Origin: Berberis thunbergii
Taxonomy: Eukaryota > Streptophyta > Magnoliopsida > Ranunculales > Berberidaceae
Length of the DNA: 64,000 bases
Direction of reading: 5' to 3'
NCBI GenBank assembly: GCA_003290165.1
Contig: QNQO01000516.1
Location: forward strand, 496,001-560,000
In this document: one piece after another, positions 23,779-34,639 of the stretch
Layout: each line of letters starts with the position of its first letter
How positions within the stretch are numbered: position 1 is the first letter of the stretch
The notes under the pieces: generated by a model
What the model saw: the letters and a program-made list of their open reading frames with translations, nothing else
Databases searched by the model: none
Told to the model about the DNA's origin: nothing
Position numbers and translations under genes: made by a program

Positions 23779-24626
23779 TTACTATCGCTGTAAAAACCAC
23801 ATACATAAAGGTTTTTTTGACAGCCTTTTGTGACAGCACATGATTGTCACAAAATTTATTTTTTATTTATCATTTTATTTGCCAATTTAAAAAAAAAACT
23901 GCAGAAATGTTCTGCTCAAATTAAAAGGCAATCCAGAATTATATTAATCCAATAAACTCTAAATTCATCAAACATTAAACTTATCAAAACAACAATTCTC
24001 ACAATATTAAAATAATCCACCTAACATTGAAATCCTCTGTCTTAAACAACTAAAAACTACATTAAAACTCCAAGATCTTATGTATCGTTCTCCTTCCTAA
24101 AAAAAAAAAAACGAGATACTAGTACAAAAGCTTGATGCAAGTAAAATGAACTTAAAAGTTACAACCTAGACTTGTACAAATTACAAATTTCTCATTTCAC
24201 AAAGAATAGCTTCAAATGTTTTGTTTTGTCCACACAAACTTAGAACACTATGTCTATTTATACGTGGATGTAACTCTAATTTCACAAAGAATTGTATAAC
24301 TTTTTTTTAATCCCTTAACATCTCCCACCGTACCCTAAATGTGGCCGGCATGGTTTGAACCTTGAATCTGTGATTCCATCAGCCACATGCATACCAGCGA
24401 GGTAGTACTCCATTGGCAAAGAATTTTATAAAATTCTAATTTCTTTAACAAAGAAAACTATGCGCCTAAGAGTGTGGTCCTTCCAATAGTAAGAGTGTCC
24501 TATTTCTTATTGAGACATCTAAAAAAACCGTTAAGACATTGTTGAAGATTTACCAAAACTTTAATTTCATGAGTGTGTCTCGAGAATGATGGATGGTGGT
24601 GGACGGACCTCACTCTCACCTAGCTC

Positions 24627-24685
24627 TCTCTCCCTCGCTCCCTAGAAAGGCTCCAAAACCTTGATTCTAGGGAGCGAGGGAGAGA
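24627..24685. repeat. 21-bp perfect inverted repeat with 17-nt loop
   Basis: Arms 24627-24647 and 24665-24685 are exact reverse complements, built around CCCTCGCTCCCTAG. The repeat sits just left of a small MULE. It is not part of the Pol II or Pol III genes seen here and may be a degenerate hairpin MITE. Confidence 0.8.
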
Positions 24686-24704
24686 TAATGTCTTATTAAT
24701 GTTC

Positions 24705-24867
24705 AACCCTTCTAGGCGTCGAGGAAACGGGTGAGGGGTGGGTGTGACCATTCATCCCCCTTGAAATTCGCAAAGTTGTGCATCTCGAGGGCGCAATCAC
24801 GCATCTCGAGGGGGATGAGCGGTCACACCCACCCCCTTGACTCTTTCCTCGCCATTTAGAATTTTTC
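24705..24867. mobile_element. Small MULE (MITE), CGAGG family
   Basis: The ends ..TCTAGGCGTCGAGG and CCTCGCCATTTAGAATTTTT belong to the same family as 6130-6320. The arms GGGGTGGGTGTGACCATTCATCC and complement form a hairpin. The flanks ATTAATGTTC (24695-24704) and ATTAAAGTTC (24868-24877) agree at 9 of 10 positions, consistent with an aged target duplication. Confidence 0.7.
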
Positions 24868-24954
24868 ATTAAAGTTCGCAAAACTTCAGATTTTTTGTAC
24901 AAGATTGACGTGTTGAAAATGACATTGTCCACAGTGTTTGCTTGGTAAAAGTTT

Positions 24955-25184
24955 TTTTTTTTTGAAAGGCAAGTGCGGGGTATAAATGGGCTCCCCAGAC
25001 CACTAAAAAGGAATCAATTAATGTTACAATCTATTATATCGTTTACCTATAACATCTTCATAGATTATTTTCTTGAGATCTTCGGCAAACGAGCTTGGTA
25101 TTAACTCTAAGAATTCCGTATTCGGGACTAATTTGGCGAGCATACCCACTGCTCTATTGGTTTCCCTGACTGAATGCATTATAC
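24955..25184 (-). mobile_element. 5'-truncated LINE tail (RNase H end) with perfect 16-bp target duplication
   Basis: On the minus strand the sequence encodes the end of a LINE RNase H domain (MHSVRETNRAVGMLAKLVPN, then a Phe/Pro-rich tail), followed by a short 3' UTR and a poly(A) stretch (poly-T at about 24951-24962). Direct repeats TGCTTGGTAAAAGTTT lie exactly at 24939-24954 and 25185-25200, the hallmark of target-primed reverse transcription with severe 5' truncation. The protein reading is about 60 residues and is non-functional. Confidence 0.88.
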
Positions 25185-25298
25185 TGCTTGGTAAAAGTTT
25201 GGGCCCTAAGCTCAAAAGAATTCAGTGAAAATGAATATTATCTCATATTCATTCGAACAAATATTTATAACGATCATGAAGTGTAATATTAAATAGTA

Positions 25299-25387
<89 letters not shown>
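25299..25387. repeat. (AAT)n microsatellite, about 29 repeats
   Basis: An uninterrupted AAT/ATA trinucleotide run. It creates a spurious poly-Tyr reading frame on the minus strand. Confidence 0.97.
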
Positions 25388-25389
<2 letters not shown>

Positions 25390-25419
25390 TGTGGCCTTAG
25401 GCAAATTCTCAGTTGGTTT

Positions 25420-26548
25420 TAGGGATGACAACGGGGCATATTTGAGCAAATCCATCCTCGATCCGTCAGGAATGACGGATCCCCCGATCCACCCCGCCAA
25501 TCCGTTTGCAATTTTTATTAAAAACCGTAACCGCCCCGTGCGGATTGACAGATATCTGCCCCGCCCCGCCAATCCGTTTATTGTTATCCATCTAACTACA
25601 GAAATTATAACAAAAATTACAAAGAAATTACAGAAATTACAAACAAAATTACAAAGAATCCATACGAAAATTAACAAAAAAAATAAAAACTCGATATCTG
25701 ATAGATCTGATCTTGATCTAAAAATTTAAAAAAAAAATTGATCTCAGATCTGAATCATCTGATATCGTGATTTCAGATCTTGATCTGAGATCTTGATTTC
25801 AGATCTGAGATCTTGAACTGAGATCTGAGATCTTGATTTCAGATATGAGATCTTGATTTCAGATCTGACTCATCTGAGATCACTGGCACCCTTTGCCTTC
25901 GCGACCTTTACTGTGAGAGAGAAGGGTCCCTTTGCGGTGCAACCTTCACTGTGAGAGAGAAGGGTCGCCTTCGCAGCCTTCACTGTGAGTCTGTGAGAGA
26001 GAAGGGTCCTTTCGCCTTCGCGGCCTTCGTTGTTTTGAGAGAGAAGAATGGACGAAGGGGGGACGAAGGCCTTCGCTGTTTTGAGAGACTAGAGACTAGA
26101 GCGGGGTAAGGGGAGGAGAAGAATGTGAGTTGTGAGAGAGAAGAAGGGAGGTCGCTCGCGGCCTTCGCTGTGATTGAGAAGAAGGGAGGGTCGCTCGCTG
26201 TTTTGAGGGAGAAGAAGGGACGAAGTCTTTGCAGCTCTGCTTTTGCTCCTCTGGTTCGTGAGAACTGAAAAAAGAAGTGAAAGTGATTGAGAGAGAGAGG
26301 TGAGAGGCAAATGTAGGTAATAATTTGTTTTTTTAGCATATAAATGGTTGAGGGTATTTTGTAATATCAACACTTAAACGGATATCCGTGTGGTGGATAT
26401 GGCCAAATCCGTATCCTCCCCGAATATTTAATGGATGTTGTTTGGATATCCGTATCCGCCCCAAAATCCATTTAGGCATATCCAAAACTGCCCCAAACGG
26501 ATTGGGTGGGGCAGATATCCGTGAAAATCCTTCCTACTACCATCCTTA
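25420..26548. mobile_element. hAT-like element with GCCCC/ATATCCG termini, 8-bp target duplication
   Basis: Begins TAGGGATGACAACGGGGC and ends with the complement of TAAGGATGGTAGTAGG. It is flanked by exact GTTGGTTT repeats (25412-25419, 26549-26556). The subterminal zones are full of CGGATATCCG, CCGCCCC and AATCCGTTT motifs on both sides. The core has GATCT(T/G)GATCTGAGATC tandem motifs (25680-25880) and then GAGAGAGAAG(G/A)G-rich sequence (25880-26310) that yields low-complexity frames only. A truncated relative lies at 62694-63035. Confidence 0.8.
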
Positions 26549-26556
26549 GTTGGTTT

Positions 26557-27480
26557 AAGGATTATTTAATTGTGAAGTAAGTATATACTAAAAAGTAAAA
26601 AAAAAAGCTTTATGCTACTCTATCTTAATTAGGCCCTAGGAAAATGTCTCAATTGCCTCAAAGAAAAGCCAAGTCTAGCTGCAATAATTGAGCTGACTGA
26701 AGAGTCTTCAAAAGAAATTTGAAACTCCATTAAGAATGTCCAATATTAATCGTCATCTTTGAAACATATACCCAAATGTTTGTTCCATTTTCATGTTGGA
26801 TGATAATTATGATATTTTTGAAAGTCCAAGATACACTATGCTAATACAATTGGGAGGAGGGTGAATAATCTGATTTCAAAAATTAATTTTATTTTGAAAA
26901 TAAGTGTAAGTATTCGACTTCGAAGTTTTTCACCTAAACTTGTCGAAAGCTTATTTTGCAATTCTAGGAGAGTTAACACCACAAGCTTCACAAGTTTAGT
27001 TGTTCATTTGAAAGAGAACACTCAAGCAAAAAAACCCCTTATTTGCAAAATCCTGAAATGAAAATTCTAAGCATGCAAGTTGAACGTAAAAATATTATAA
27101 TCATGGGTTATTTTATTTGCCCCTAGTATTATGATTGGTTTAGCTTGTAGAGTCCAAATTTGTCCAAGCTTTATTTTAAGCCCCAATTTTCATTTTTTGA
27201 AATGTCAAATTATGCACTTCTTGTTATTAATGCGCGATTTGACATTCATTTCTTAAACCTACACAATTTAGACGTACTTCATAACTGCTATTTGTTTGGC
27301 CATCTCGAAGCAGTTTGAGTAGATATCTAATTTGAATAGGTTTAACGTGGAAACATCAAATTTCATAAGAAGGGAAAAATTACAATCACTGCAACACAAA
27401 TGGTTATAGATAGCACATGATAATAACGTTTTTTTTAAGAATGCTATGAAAGGTATTTTCGCTGGAGGCGCCAAAGTGCC
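26557..27480. other. AT-rich spacer, nothing recognised
   Basis: No credible coding region, repeat border or RNA gene was seen between the hAT-like element and the 5' UTR-like stretch that starts the gene-fragment cluster. Confidence 0.5.
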
Positions 27481-27489
27481 CGCTCGATC

Positions 27490-28140
27490 CAAAAAAAAAA
27501 AGCACAGAAGAGAGAAATAAGGAAGGAACGAAGCAGAAGCCGTATCTTCCTTTCCCTCTCCCTCTCCGACTGCTCTCATCTCCCTCACCGTTCTGCTTTC
27601 CCTCTTCGATCGCTCTCCCTCTCCGATTATCACTCTGTGCTGTCAGCGGCCAACCTGTTTCGCCGTGTTCTCCCTCTCCAACGTGCTCTACTTCTCGCCG
27701 TGATCTCCTTCTCCGTTTCAGGTCTCTCATTCTCAACACACTCCTTCTCCGAGATCTGATCTTCTTTAGCTTCGTCAACTCCCGGAGCAACTTCAATTTC
27801 ATTGAGAACAACATCGAATGTCACCGATTCGTGACTTCACAGATTTGATCTCTGTTTCATTAAAAGACGCAGGTGAGTGTGCGCTTGTTTTCGTTCGTTT
27901 TTGCAATTTTTTGCTTGAATGTTCACAATCTGAGCTTTAGTAACTCTTGCTCAGTAGCTCAGGTATCTCTTTTACTGATTTTTTTGCTGTAGATTAGCAA
28001 TGGCACTGATTAGCTAGGGTTTCAGGCGCTATGAAGATGGAAGCCACCGCAAAGCCATCTGTTTAGGTTGCTGTTAGTTCTCAATCTGTCCACCTGATCG
28101 CCTTGGAAACTCGATTTAACGAGCTGTGCGAGGTTTCCTC
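27490..28140 (+). other. 5' UTR/first-exon-like sequence at the head of the gene-fragment cluster
   Basis: 27490-27870 is a pyrimidine-rich, CTCTCC-laden stretch typical of plant 5' UTRs, ending at a splice-like GCAG|GTGAGT (about 27872). A second coding-like piece (about 28024-28132) reads AVSSQSVHLIALETRFNELC after an in-frame stop and ends at GAG|GTTTCC. I do not recognise the gene. It may be the 5' part of one of the captured genes. Confidence 0.35.
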
Positions 28141-28612
28141 TGTATCTGTCTCTCCTTGTTTTCAAGTCATTTGTACTCATTTAAAAAAATGGATTTATTG
28201 TGGTATTTTTCACCATTAGTATTATCTTCGATGCACTGCTTTGTTGTGCTCAAATCATGGATCAGTTGGTCAAATGGTATGCAATGAAAGTTAAAAATGA
28301 ATGCCACTAATGGTTGCAGCTGAATATACACATGGTTCTTAATATTTGTTTCATGATGCATTTAGTGGTGTATCATGAATTTTGTTTTTGTGTGCTTTCC
28401 ACATGCTAAGTTGTAGTTTTAGGCACCACGATGAGCAACAGCTTTGTCTTGAATTCTGCTTGTGTAGCTGCAACATGCTCTAAGTTGTAGTTTTAAGTGT
28501 CATTGTTTATAAGAGTCACGATCCTTTTAGATGTGATTGCATTGGATAGGGAAAATATTATTAATCTAGGTCATACACTACTTAATTTTAATTCGCTGAC
28601 TTTCTCTTTCAG

Positions 28613-29290
28613 AATCGATTCCCAGTCGCGAGTTCACACGTCGAGTAAAATCAGTGTCCATGGCAAACTTTATTACATCAGAACTTAGTGCACTTAAAGC
28701 TGGTGGAAATGAGGTATAAATGCATATTCTATCACTTATTTTCTGGTACCTTGCCTGCCAATAAACCCCTCAGTGTCAGGTTTTGAAGTATGAACTCTGT
28801 GTTTCTTGTCTTACACAGCGTGCAAGGGAGATTTATTTTAAAGAATTCAATCCACAACGCCATTCTATTCTTGATAGCAGGTTATTTCATGGCCCTTATT
28901 ATCTAGTATTGATTCTTAGTGATTGGGTTCTTTCTGATCAAATGTTCATTCACAGTAATGTTGTGAGACTCTGGGACTTCATTAAAAATGTCTACATGGA
29001 TAGAAGATACACTAGTGAGAGGCCTGTTGACAAGCCTCCAAGGATAAGGATGGTATATCTCACCCTTACCTTTCTGCTGTAATTTTTCCTGATGGTCATT
29101 GTTTGAAAATTAATGGAGTTGCGTGTTTGTGATGTACAGATCGACAAAGAGGATACTTATGAAAACAAAAAATTGATCCATATCGTGGTGGTTCTAGGAG
29201 CCCACCTTTTGAAAATCAGTGCTACAATGAAATGCCTGGCATTGGTGAACTCAACGTCACTTGGGCATGTCCCTAGTAGCGGTTTGGACG
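28613..29290 (+). pseudogene. AGD14-like ARF-GAP gene fragment
   Basis: Four exons with intact GT..AG borders (about 28613-28713, 28819-28880, 28956-29052, 29140-29290) encode the end of an ARF GTPase-activating domain and the region after it. They carry REFTRRVKSVSMANF, RAREIYFKEFNPQRHS and FIKNVYMDRRYTSERPVDKP, then DKEDTYENKK and RGGSRSPP. This matches plant AGD14/ZIGA4-type proteins, which act in vesicle trafficking. The zinc-finger-bearing first part of the domain (CxxCx16CxxC) is missing. A frameshift after ENKK breaks the last exon, and the long C-terminal tail is absent. It cannot be a working ARF-GAP. Confidence 0.75.
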
Positions 29291-29628
29291 AGATTGGTGG
29301 GTAGGGATGTGTCCCTTCAGTTGATCAGTTGGCACTTCCTCAAGAAAAGGCAAGTACTTGCAGATGCATATTCTCGACTGCCCTTTCATGAAAAGATTGA
29401 CTACGATCGTGTTTTTGACTACCCTATCTCTCTATGATTGCATGTATATTTCAATGCCTTGAAAGCACGAAAGATAACATCATCAAAGCATAATATCTTT
29501 CTGCAATGATAGCTTATTCAAAAAGGTTTTTTAAGATGTTATTGTACTTCTAATCTTAGACTAAAACCAATGTCTTAAGCTAAATGAAAAGAATTGGTTT
29601 AGTTGCTCTTTGCAGAAAATTGGAAGCC

Positions 29629-31271
29629 ATGGATGATGATCAAGTGCCTTTGGTTCGCGAGGATTCGCCAGTAGAAGTTCCTAAGAATCACAGTAGAAAT
29701 GTTCACATTTTTAGTTGCGCGTTTTTGTTGGTCTTTCTTGCTTATGGAGCTACTCAGAATCTGCAGAGTACAGTCAATACAGTGAGATTTTCTTTAATTT
29801 TAGTTGGAATGTGAATTGGGTGGTTTTTGTGTAATTTGAAAGTTTTGAACTTGGATTGAATTTTTTGTTTGCAGGAGGGAAATCTAGGTACGACGTCACT
29901 GGGGATATTGTATGTTTCATTTACAGTGTTTTCTTTGGTGGTGTCGTCCGTGGTTCGGTGGCTAGGATCAAAGAATGCTTTGATACTTGGTACTAGTGGG
30001 TATTGGTTGTTCATGGCTGCTAATTTGGTACCTTGATGGTAATGCTTGTGCACTATTTTTATTTTTTATTTTTGTGTTGAATTTGAATGACTTATTTTTG
30101 GCATTTGGAAGAGCTTAAACTATAATATGAATGAAAGGCATGTGAATTTAGAGTAGACATCTGTAAATCTTAACCTTAAATGGTGATTATAGAAAGTAGG
30201 CGAAAGACAATTCACTTAGTATGAGTGAGTTTTATTCAATTTGAAGAAGCTACTAAGACTTGTGTTGTATGTAAGGCACTCAATTGATAGGAGCTTATGT
30301 TTAATCTTTCCCAATGGGACCTTAGCGTTTCTCGTGTGTTTCCATCTATTGCTAGAAATAATATATTTTCCCTTGTGGCAGTTAAGTTTGTATTACTAGG
30401 GCCAGATTATCACACGAAGGATATTCATAAACGTAGATTTAATGGGCATTATGGTGACTATGACCATAGGAAAAAAGTCAGGGAGTCTCAATTGAAATGC
30501 GACCAATGATAACAAGAACAGCAAAGAGCCTAGCTCTATAAACACGAGCTATCCATCTAATGTCTGAAGTTTATAGGCAACATGTTGCCAATCGGTCCTC
30601 CCAACGACCTTGTTAATGACTTTTGAGATCAAGCAGGCTTTCAGATTAATGTGATAAATGATTATTAAAGAGCCTGCTTAACACTTAGGATTGAGCATTA
30701 TGTGTGCAATGCTAATAATATCCAAACTGAATGTTATTGAACTTTCATGCCTTAGTTTTGAAATTCCTGCTGATGTTCAATATTCTTGGACCTCACTGCA
30801 GGGAGGGACTACCAGTGGCACAACCTTATTATTTGTGGTTTTCCTTGGAGCATGACTTTAGGTACCATTCTAGTGTTCTTCTTAAGTAAAAGGGATGGTA
30901 AAGAAGAAGAACAAGAAAAACCTTCTGGCAATTTCTATTCTTCTTTAGTGTATCTTTCAAAGTTGGTTATTGCTCCTCTGTTCGACAAACGGTTGCTGTT
31001 GATCATTCCTCTTATCATCTATTTAGGCTTGCAACAGGCATTTGTGTGGTAAATACCTCAAACAGTACTGCATGATTGATGTCATTCTTGATACTATCAA
31101 TCACTTAGTCATTTCACCGTGATTTCCCCTTTTTTTTTCTTTTGTTCTTCTTAACTTAATGTTGCATCTATCTACATCAGGACTGAATTCACCAAGTATA
31201 TTGTACAACCAACACTTGGTGTATCAGGTGTCGGTGGTTCAATGGCAGTATATGGAGCTTTTGATGTATTG
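29629..31271 (+). pseudogene. UNC93-like membrane protein gene fragment, internally deleted
   Basis: Exons 29629-29781, 29875-30038, 30802-31048 and 31181-31271 match plant UNC93-like protein 3, a multi-span major-facilitator-type membrane protein. Recognisable blocks are CAFLLVFLAYGATQNLQSTV (helix 1), SLGILYVSFTVFSLVVSSVV, LGTSGYWLFMAANL, SMTLGTILVFF, LLLIIPLIIYLGLQQAFVW and VSGVGGSMAVYGAFDVL. Defects are a TGA at 30034 where Ser is expected, a one-base deletion near 30843, loss of the exons between WLFMAANL and the fourth helix region, and no 3' half. It starts with a plausible ATG, so the original N-terminus is retained. Confidence 0.8.
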
Positions 31272-31631
31272 GTAAGTATAGCAATAGAGAAGATATGTAT
31301 TATTAAATTTACGTGTGGTCAGTTTATATGAGTTGCCCATGAGACCTGGATTGGCTTTGGGTTTTGTTGTTTGAATCTGGATTCACTAAAAATTCTTTCT
31401 GTTCAAGATAGTAATTTCTTCCATACAAGTATTTTGTATATGGAGTGATATTGTAGCAGGAACAACATGATAAAATGATAATGGCCTAATCTCTCTTTAG
31501 AAGTTCCTTTCTGTTTGGCTCTCAAGGTTCTCTCGGCATCACGAAGGATTCTTTTGGTATTTTGAGAATCTATTCTATGCATATCGTCTTTGGCTTATGT
31601 TTTTAGACCCCTTCTCATGTTGGTTTTGCAG

Positions 31632-33145
31632 TCAACTAGATAACAACCATTTCGATGGGACAATTCCAACTTCCTATGGCAACATGTCGCATCTGTTGAA
31701 ACTGTAAGTTTCTTACGCAGTCAAGTCTTTATTCTTTCAGCTGAAAAATATAAGAAGGCCTTTGTTATGTATGCATTAAGGCAGCTGGTAAACAATAACG
31801 AATTTTTAATAGTTTATATGGCATAAACACTATGGAGAACTGTTGTTATTTTTTTTTAGTTTATATGGCATGAACACTATGAAAAAGTGCTTTATTATAT
31901 ATAATAGGAGAAAGTGTTGTTACGTAATTGCTCATGTCTGCATTCTCATGTATTTCTTATTTCCCATGTATTTATAAAATAATTAATAAGAAATACATAA
32001 CTCATGAATGTTTTATGTTAAATTGTCTAAATACTCCATCGAAAGCCGTTATATATTGCTCCCTCTAATGGAGTACTTTAGTGATCATAGTTTCCCAGGG
32101 GTGCAAATATCTGGTTTTGCCTGTGTTTACAGCCTCTTATAATTTATAACTGATAATTATGCCTATTTAAATTTTACAACCACTATGCCACTTGTAAGTG
32201 GCGCAAAATCTCAAATAGTGCATGTAGAATGTGGTTTTATTTCTGTCACGTTTGGTTTTTACAGGAGTTTAAGGAACTACAGCTTGCAAGGTCTAGTTCC
32301 TGACCGAAGCACAATACCAAAGCTTGGTTATTTGTAAGTTCATGAGTCTTGCTTGTTGGGAAAATTTATTTATTCATTTGGCTATTATTGACACCACTTG
32401 AACTTTTAATGGTTACCGATAGGCGGTATTGTTCTGATGACATTCACATTGCAGAGATCTCAGCTGGAACCAGCTAAATGGATCCATACCATCAAACATG
32501 CTTTCTAATAATATTACTACTATGTATGTACTGTGGAGTTAATTATGTATTCATTTTCTTGGCTTAGATATAACGAAGACACTGATCCTGTTGAATACCT
32601 ATGCAGTGATCTATCTTACAACCAACTTAATGGACAACTTTTCAGGTTTTCCTCTGCTGCAGAGATTGTAAGTTCTATCACCTCCCCCCACGAACATTAT
32701 TGTTTTTTAGGCTGGTTCAACATTCCCACGTGTTTCCATTGCAGGTCCCTGGCAAATAAATTCATTAAGTGGTGATGTTCCATCCGACGTTTGGCGAAAT
32801 AGGATTCTAAATGGGAGTGAAACTATTTTTGTGTATGACCTAAAACTATAGATCTAAATTTCCACGTGTACTTGTTATTGTTTTTGTTTGATTGTCCTTG
32901 CATCATCCCATATGTATTAAGCGGCTTATCAAAGCTCCTATGCCATGTTCTCTCACATTCTTTTGGGATGAATATTAACTATCATTGTTGAGGAGGGATT
33001 TTATTATGCTTTTATCTAGCATGGTTGTATGTGAATATGCATAATGAAATTTTTCTATGAACTTCTGTTTTGCAGGGATTTCCAGAACAACTTGCTTTCA
33101 GATATTTCTGCTACTCTTGAGCCCCCTACAAATGCTAGTATTAGG
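31632..33145 (+). pseudogene. LRR receptor-like kinase ectodomain fragment
   Basis: Phase-matched exons of about 69-72 bp, each one leucine-rich repeat, lie at 31632-31703 (LDNNHFDGTIPTSYGNMSHL), 32265-32333 (SLRNYSLQGLVPDRS), 32455-32523 (DLSWNQLNGSIPSNM), 32607-32667 (DLSYNQLNGQL), about 32746-32835 (SGDVPSDVWRNRIL, frameshifted) and about 33077-33144 (DFQNNLLSDIS). The order and one-LRR-per-exon structure match plant LRR-VIII-type receptor kinases such as At1g06840/At5g01950 relatives. Signal peptide, transmembrane and kinase exons are absent. It follows the UNC93 piece without any promoter-like gap. Confidence 0.8.
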
Positions 33146-33664
33146 TGTGTCTCAACACTCATTTATATTATGCATATTGACTGTTTTTACTGGAAACTTT
33201 CTTCAAGTTGTCTTGTTTATGCTGGATTGAAGATTTCAATTCTAGTTTGGCATTTGCTTACATCAATTGCTTCTGATTAGATAATTTTTCCTTTAATCTT
33301 CATCATCATTACTTTACTTCATGTTAGAACTTTCAGATGTTAGAACTTTTTAAGTTGAAAGACACCTTAGACAATTCAAAGTATGTTGTTTTGACACTTT
33401 GATTGAGCCATCAAATTAATTGAAAGTGCTTTTGCCTTGTTAACTTGTCAAGTTATTTTTTTCCTTTTTTGTGAAGAAAAAACATATGCGTTTTGATGGT
33501 TAGCATCTATATTTCTAAATTTTGCGGTAGGGCACACCTGCATTGCTCTGGCATTTATTCATTCATGATCATATAGTGAAGATGGAGGTTTCACAACTTG
33601 GTTCGTAAAATGGTGTCCAATTGTTTTGGCATTTATTCATTTATGTAACTTGTGTGTTTTGCAG

Positions 33665-34010
33665 ATTAGACAGCCGATCCTATTCCTTTCGGGGTTGCAA
33701 GATGAGATGGTCCCACCATCCCACATGCAAATGCTCTATGATAGAGCAACCACTGATAACAAGAGCAGCCACTGATAACAAGCGATGCTTATTGTTGATT
33801 TTCCAACTGGCATGCATATGGACACTTGGCTGGCTGGTGGAGACCACTGCAGGAGATCAATTCAGCTTTTCTTGGAATAGAATGTTGAGAAAAAGAAAGA
33901 TGAATCAAATGGCAATGTCGATAGTAATTAGTCCCAATACTAAATCTCCTACTTGTAATTCTATTTCTTTATGCTTGAATGTAAATGATAGCTCGTCTTA
34001 CAGTGCTTGA
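33665..34010 (+). pseudogene. Bem46/WAV2-like alpha/beta-hydrolase last exon fragment
   Basis: The terminal exon after a CAG acceptor at 33664 reads PILFLSGLQDEMVPPSHMQM and, after a break, DFPTGMHMDTWLAGGDH, which contains the Asp- and His-bearing end of the alpha/beta-hydrolase fold in plant WAV2/Bem46-like proteins (membrane-associated, unknown substrate). A 19-bp tandem duplication (CCACTGATAACAAG repeated at about 33750-33780) shifts the frame. A TAG replaces a Gln-like codon near the end (about 33879). The nucleophile Ser region is not present. A plausible 3' UTR runs to about 34260. Confidence 0.78.
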
Positions 34011-34269
34011 AAGTGAAAAACAAACTAATTTGTTGAGCTTCAAATTATATTAGAATAGCCATTCCACTTTTACCGTTGATGTCTCTATTTGATGGAATTT
34101 ACCATCTTCAGGGAAATCTGATAAATATATCATTCACATCTCTGTTCAGTTTTCTTCCAAACGTAGTTTCAAATTGTTTAGCTTCTATAGTTAAAGAAAT
34201 CAGTGTTATAATAGTGTTTATGAAATTTCAAATTGATAGCAAATGAAATTAAAATAAAAAAATTTGCTA

Positions 34270-34458
34270 TGTATACCTACCATCTATTAAAGGATCTACC
34301 ATAGCGCTTTTAAAACGCTATAAAAAGGCTAACTTTCTATAGCGTTTTAAATAGACCTTGGGTCTATTATAGCACCGACAGACATAGCCTTTACTAAAAC
34401 GCTATGGTATCCTACCATAGCGTTTTTGAAACGCTATTAAAGGGTTTTTTTTGTAGTG
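34270..34458. mobile_element. CACTA-type transposon terminus (right end)
   Basis: Ends ..TTTTTTTTGTAGTG, the complement of CACTACAAAAAAAA, the canonical CACTA terminus. The subterminal zone has at least six direct and inverted copies of ACCATAGCG(T/C)TTT and AAACGCTAT, as expected for transposase-binding arrays. The body would lie to the left, where the gene-fragment cluster is. The matching left CACTAC end was not found in the window. Confidence 0.75.
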
Positions 34459-34639
34459 AATTTAAGATGAATTTATGGATATTGGGGTCTAAAGTAAAGC
34501 TTCGACGGGTTTGGAGTGTATGAGGGCATTTGGTTTTGCTTTTGAATAGAGTCATAAGTCTAAATAAGAAGTGGACCACATTATTTAGAGTGTTTGTTTT
34601 TAGTTCAGATTAGAATTTCAATTTCTGATGGAGTAGACA

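Noticed and set aside
25249..25677. 142-codon frame with a long poly-Tyr run
   Set aside because: It is the translation of the (AAT)n microsatellite plus transposon arms.
25980..26373. Ser/Pro-rich frames on the minus strand
   Set aside because: They arise from GAGAGAGAAGGG repeats within the hAT-like element.
31632..33145. LRR exons considered as a functional receptor
   Set aside because: No signal peptide, transmembrane or kinase exons, and one LRR exon is frameshifted.
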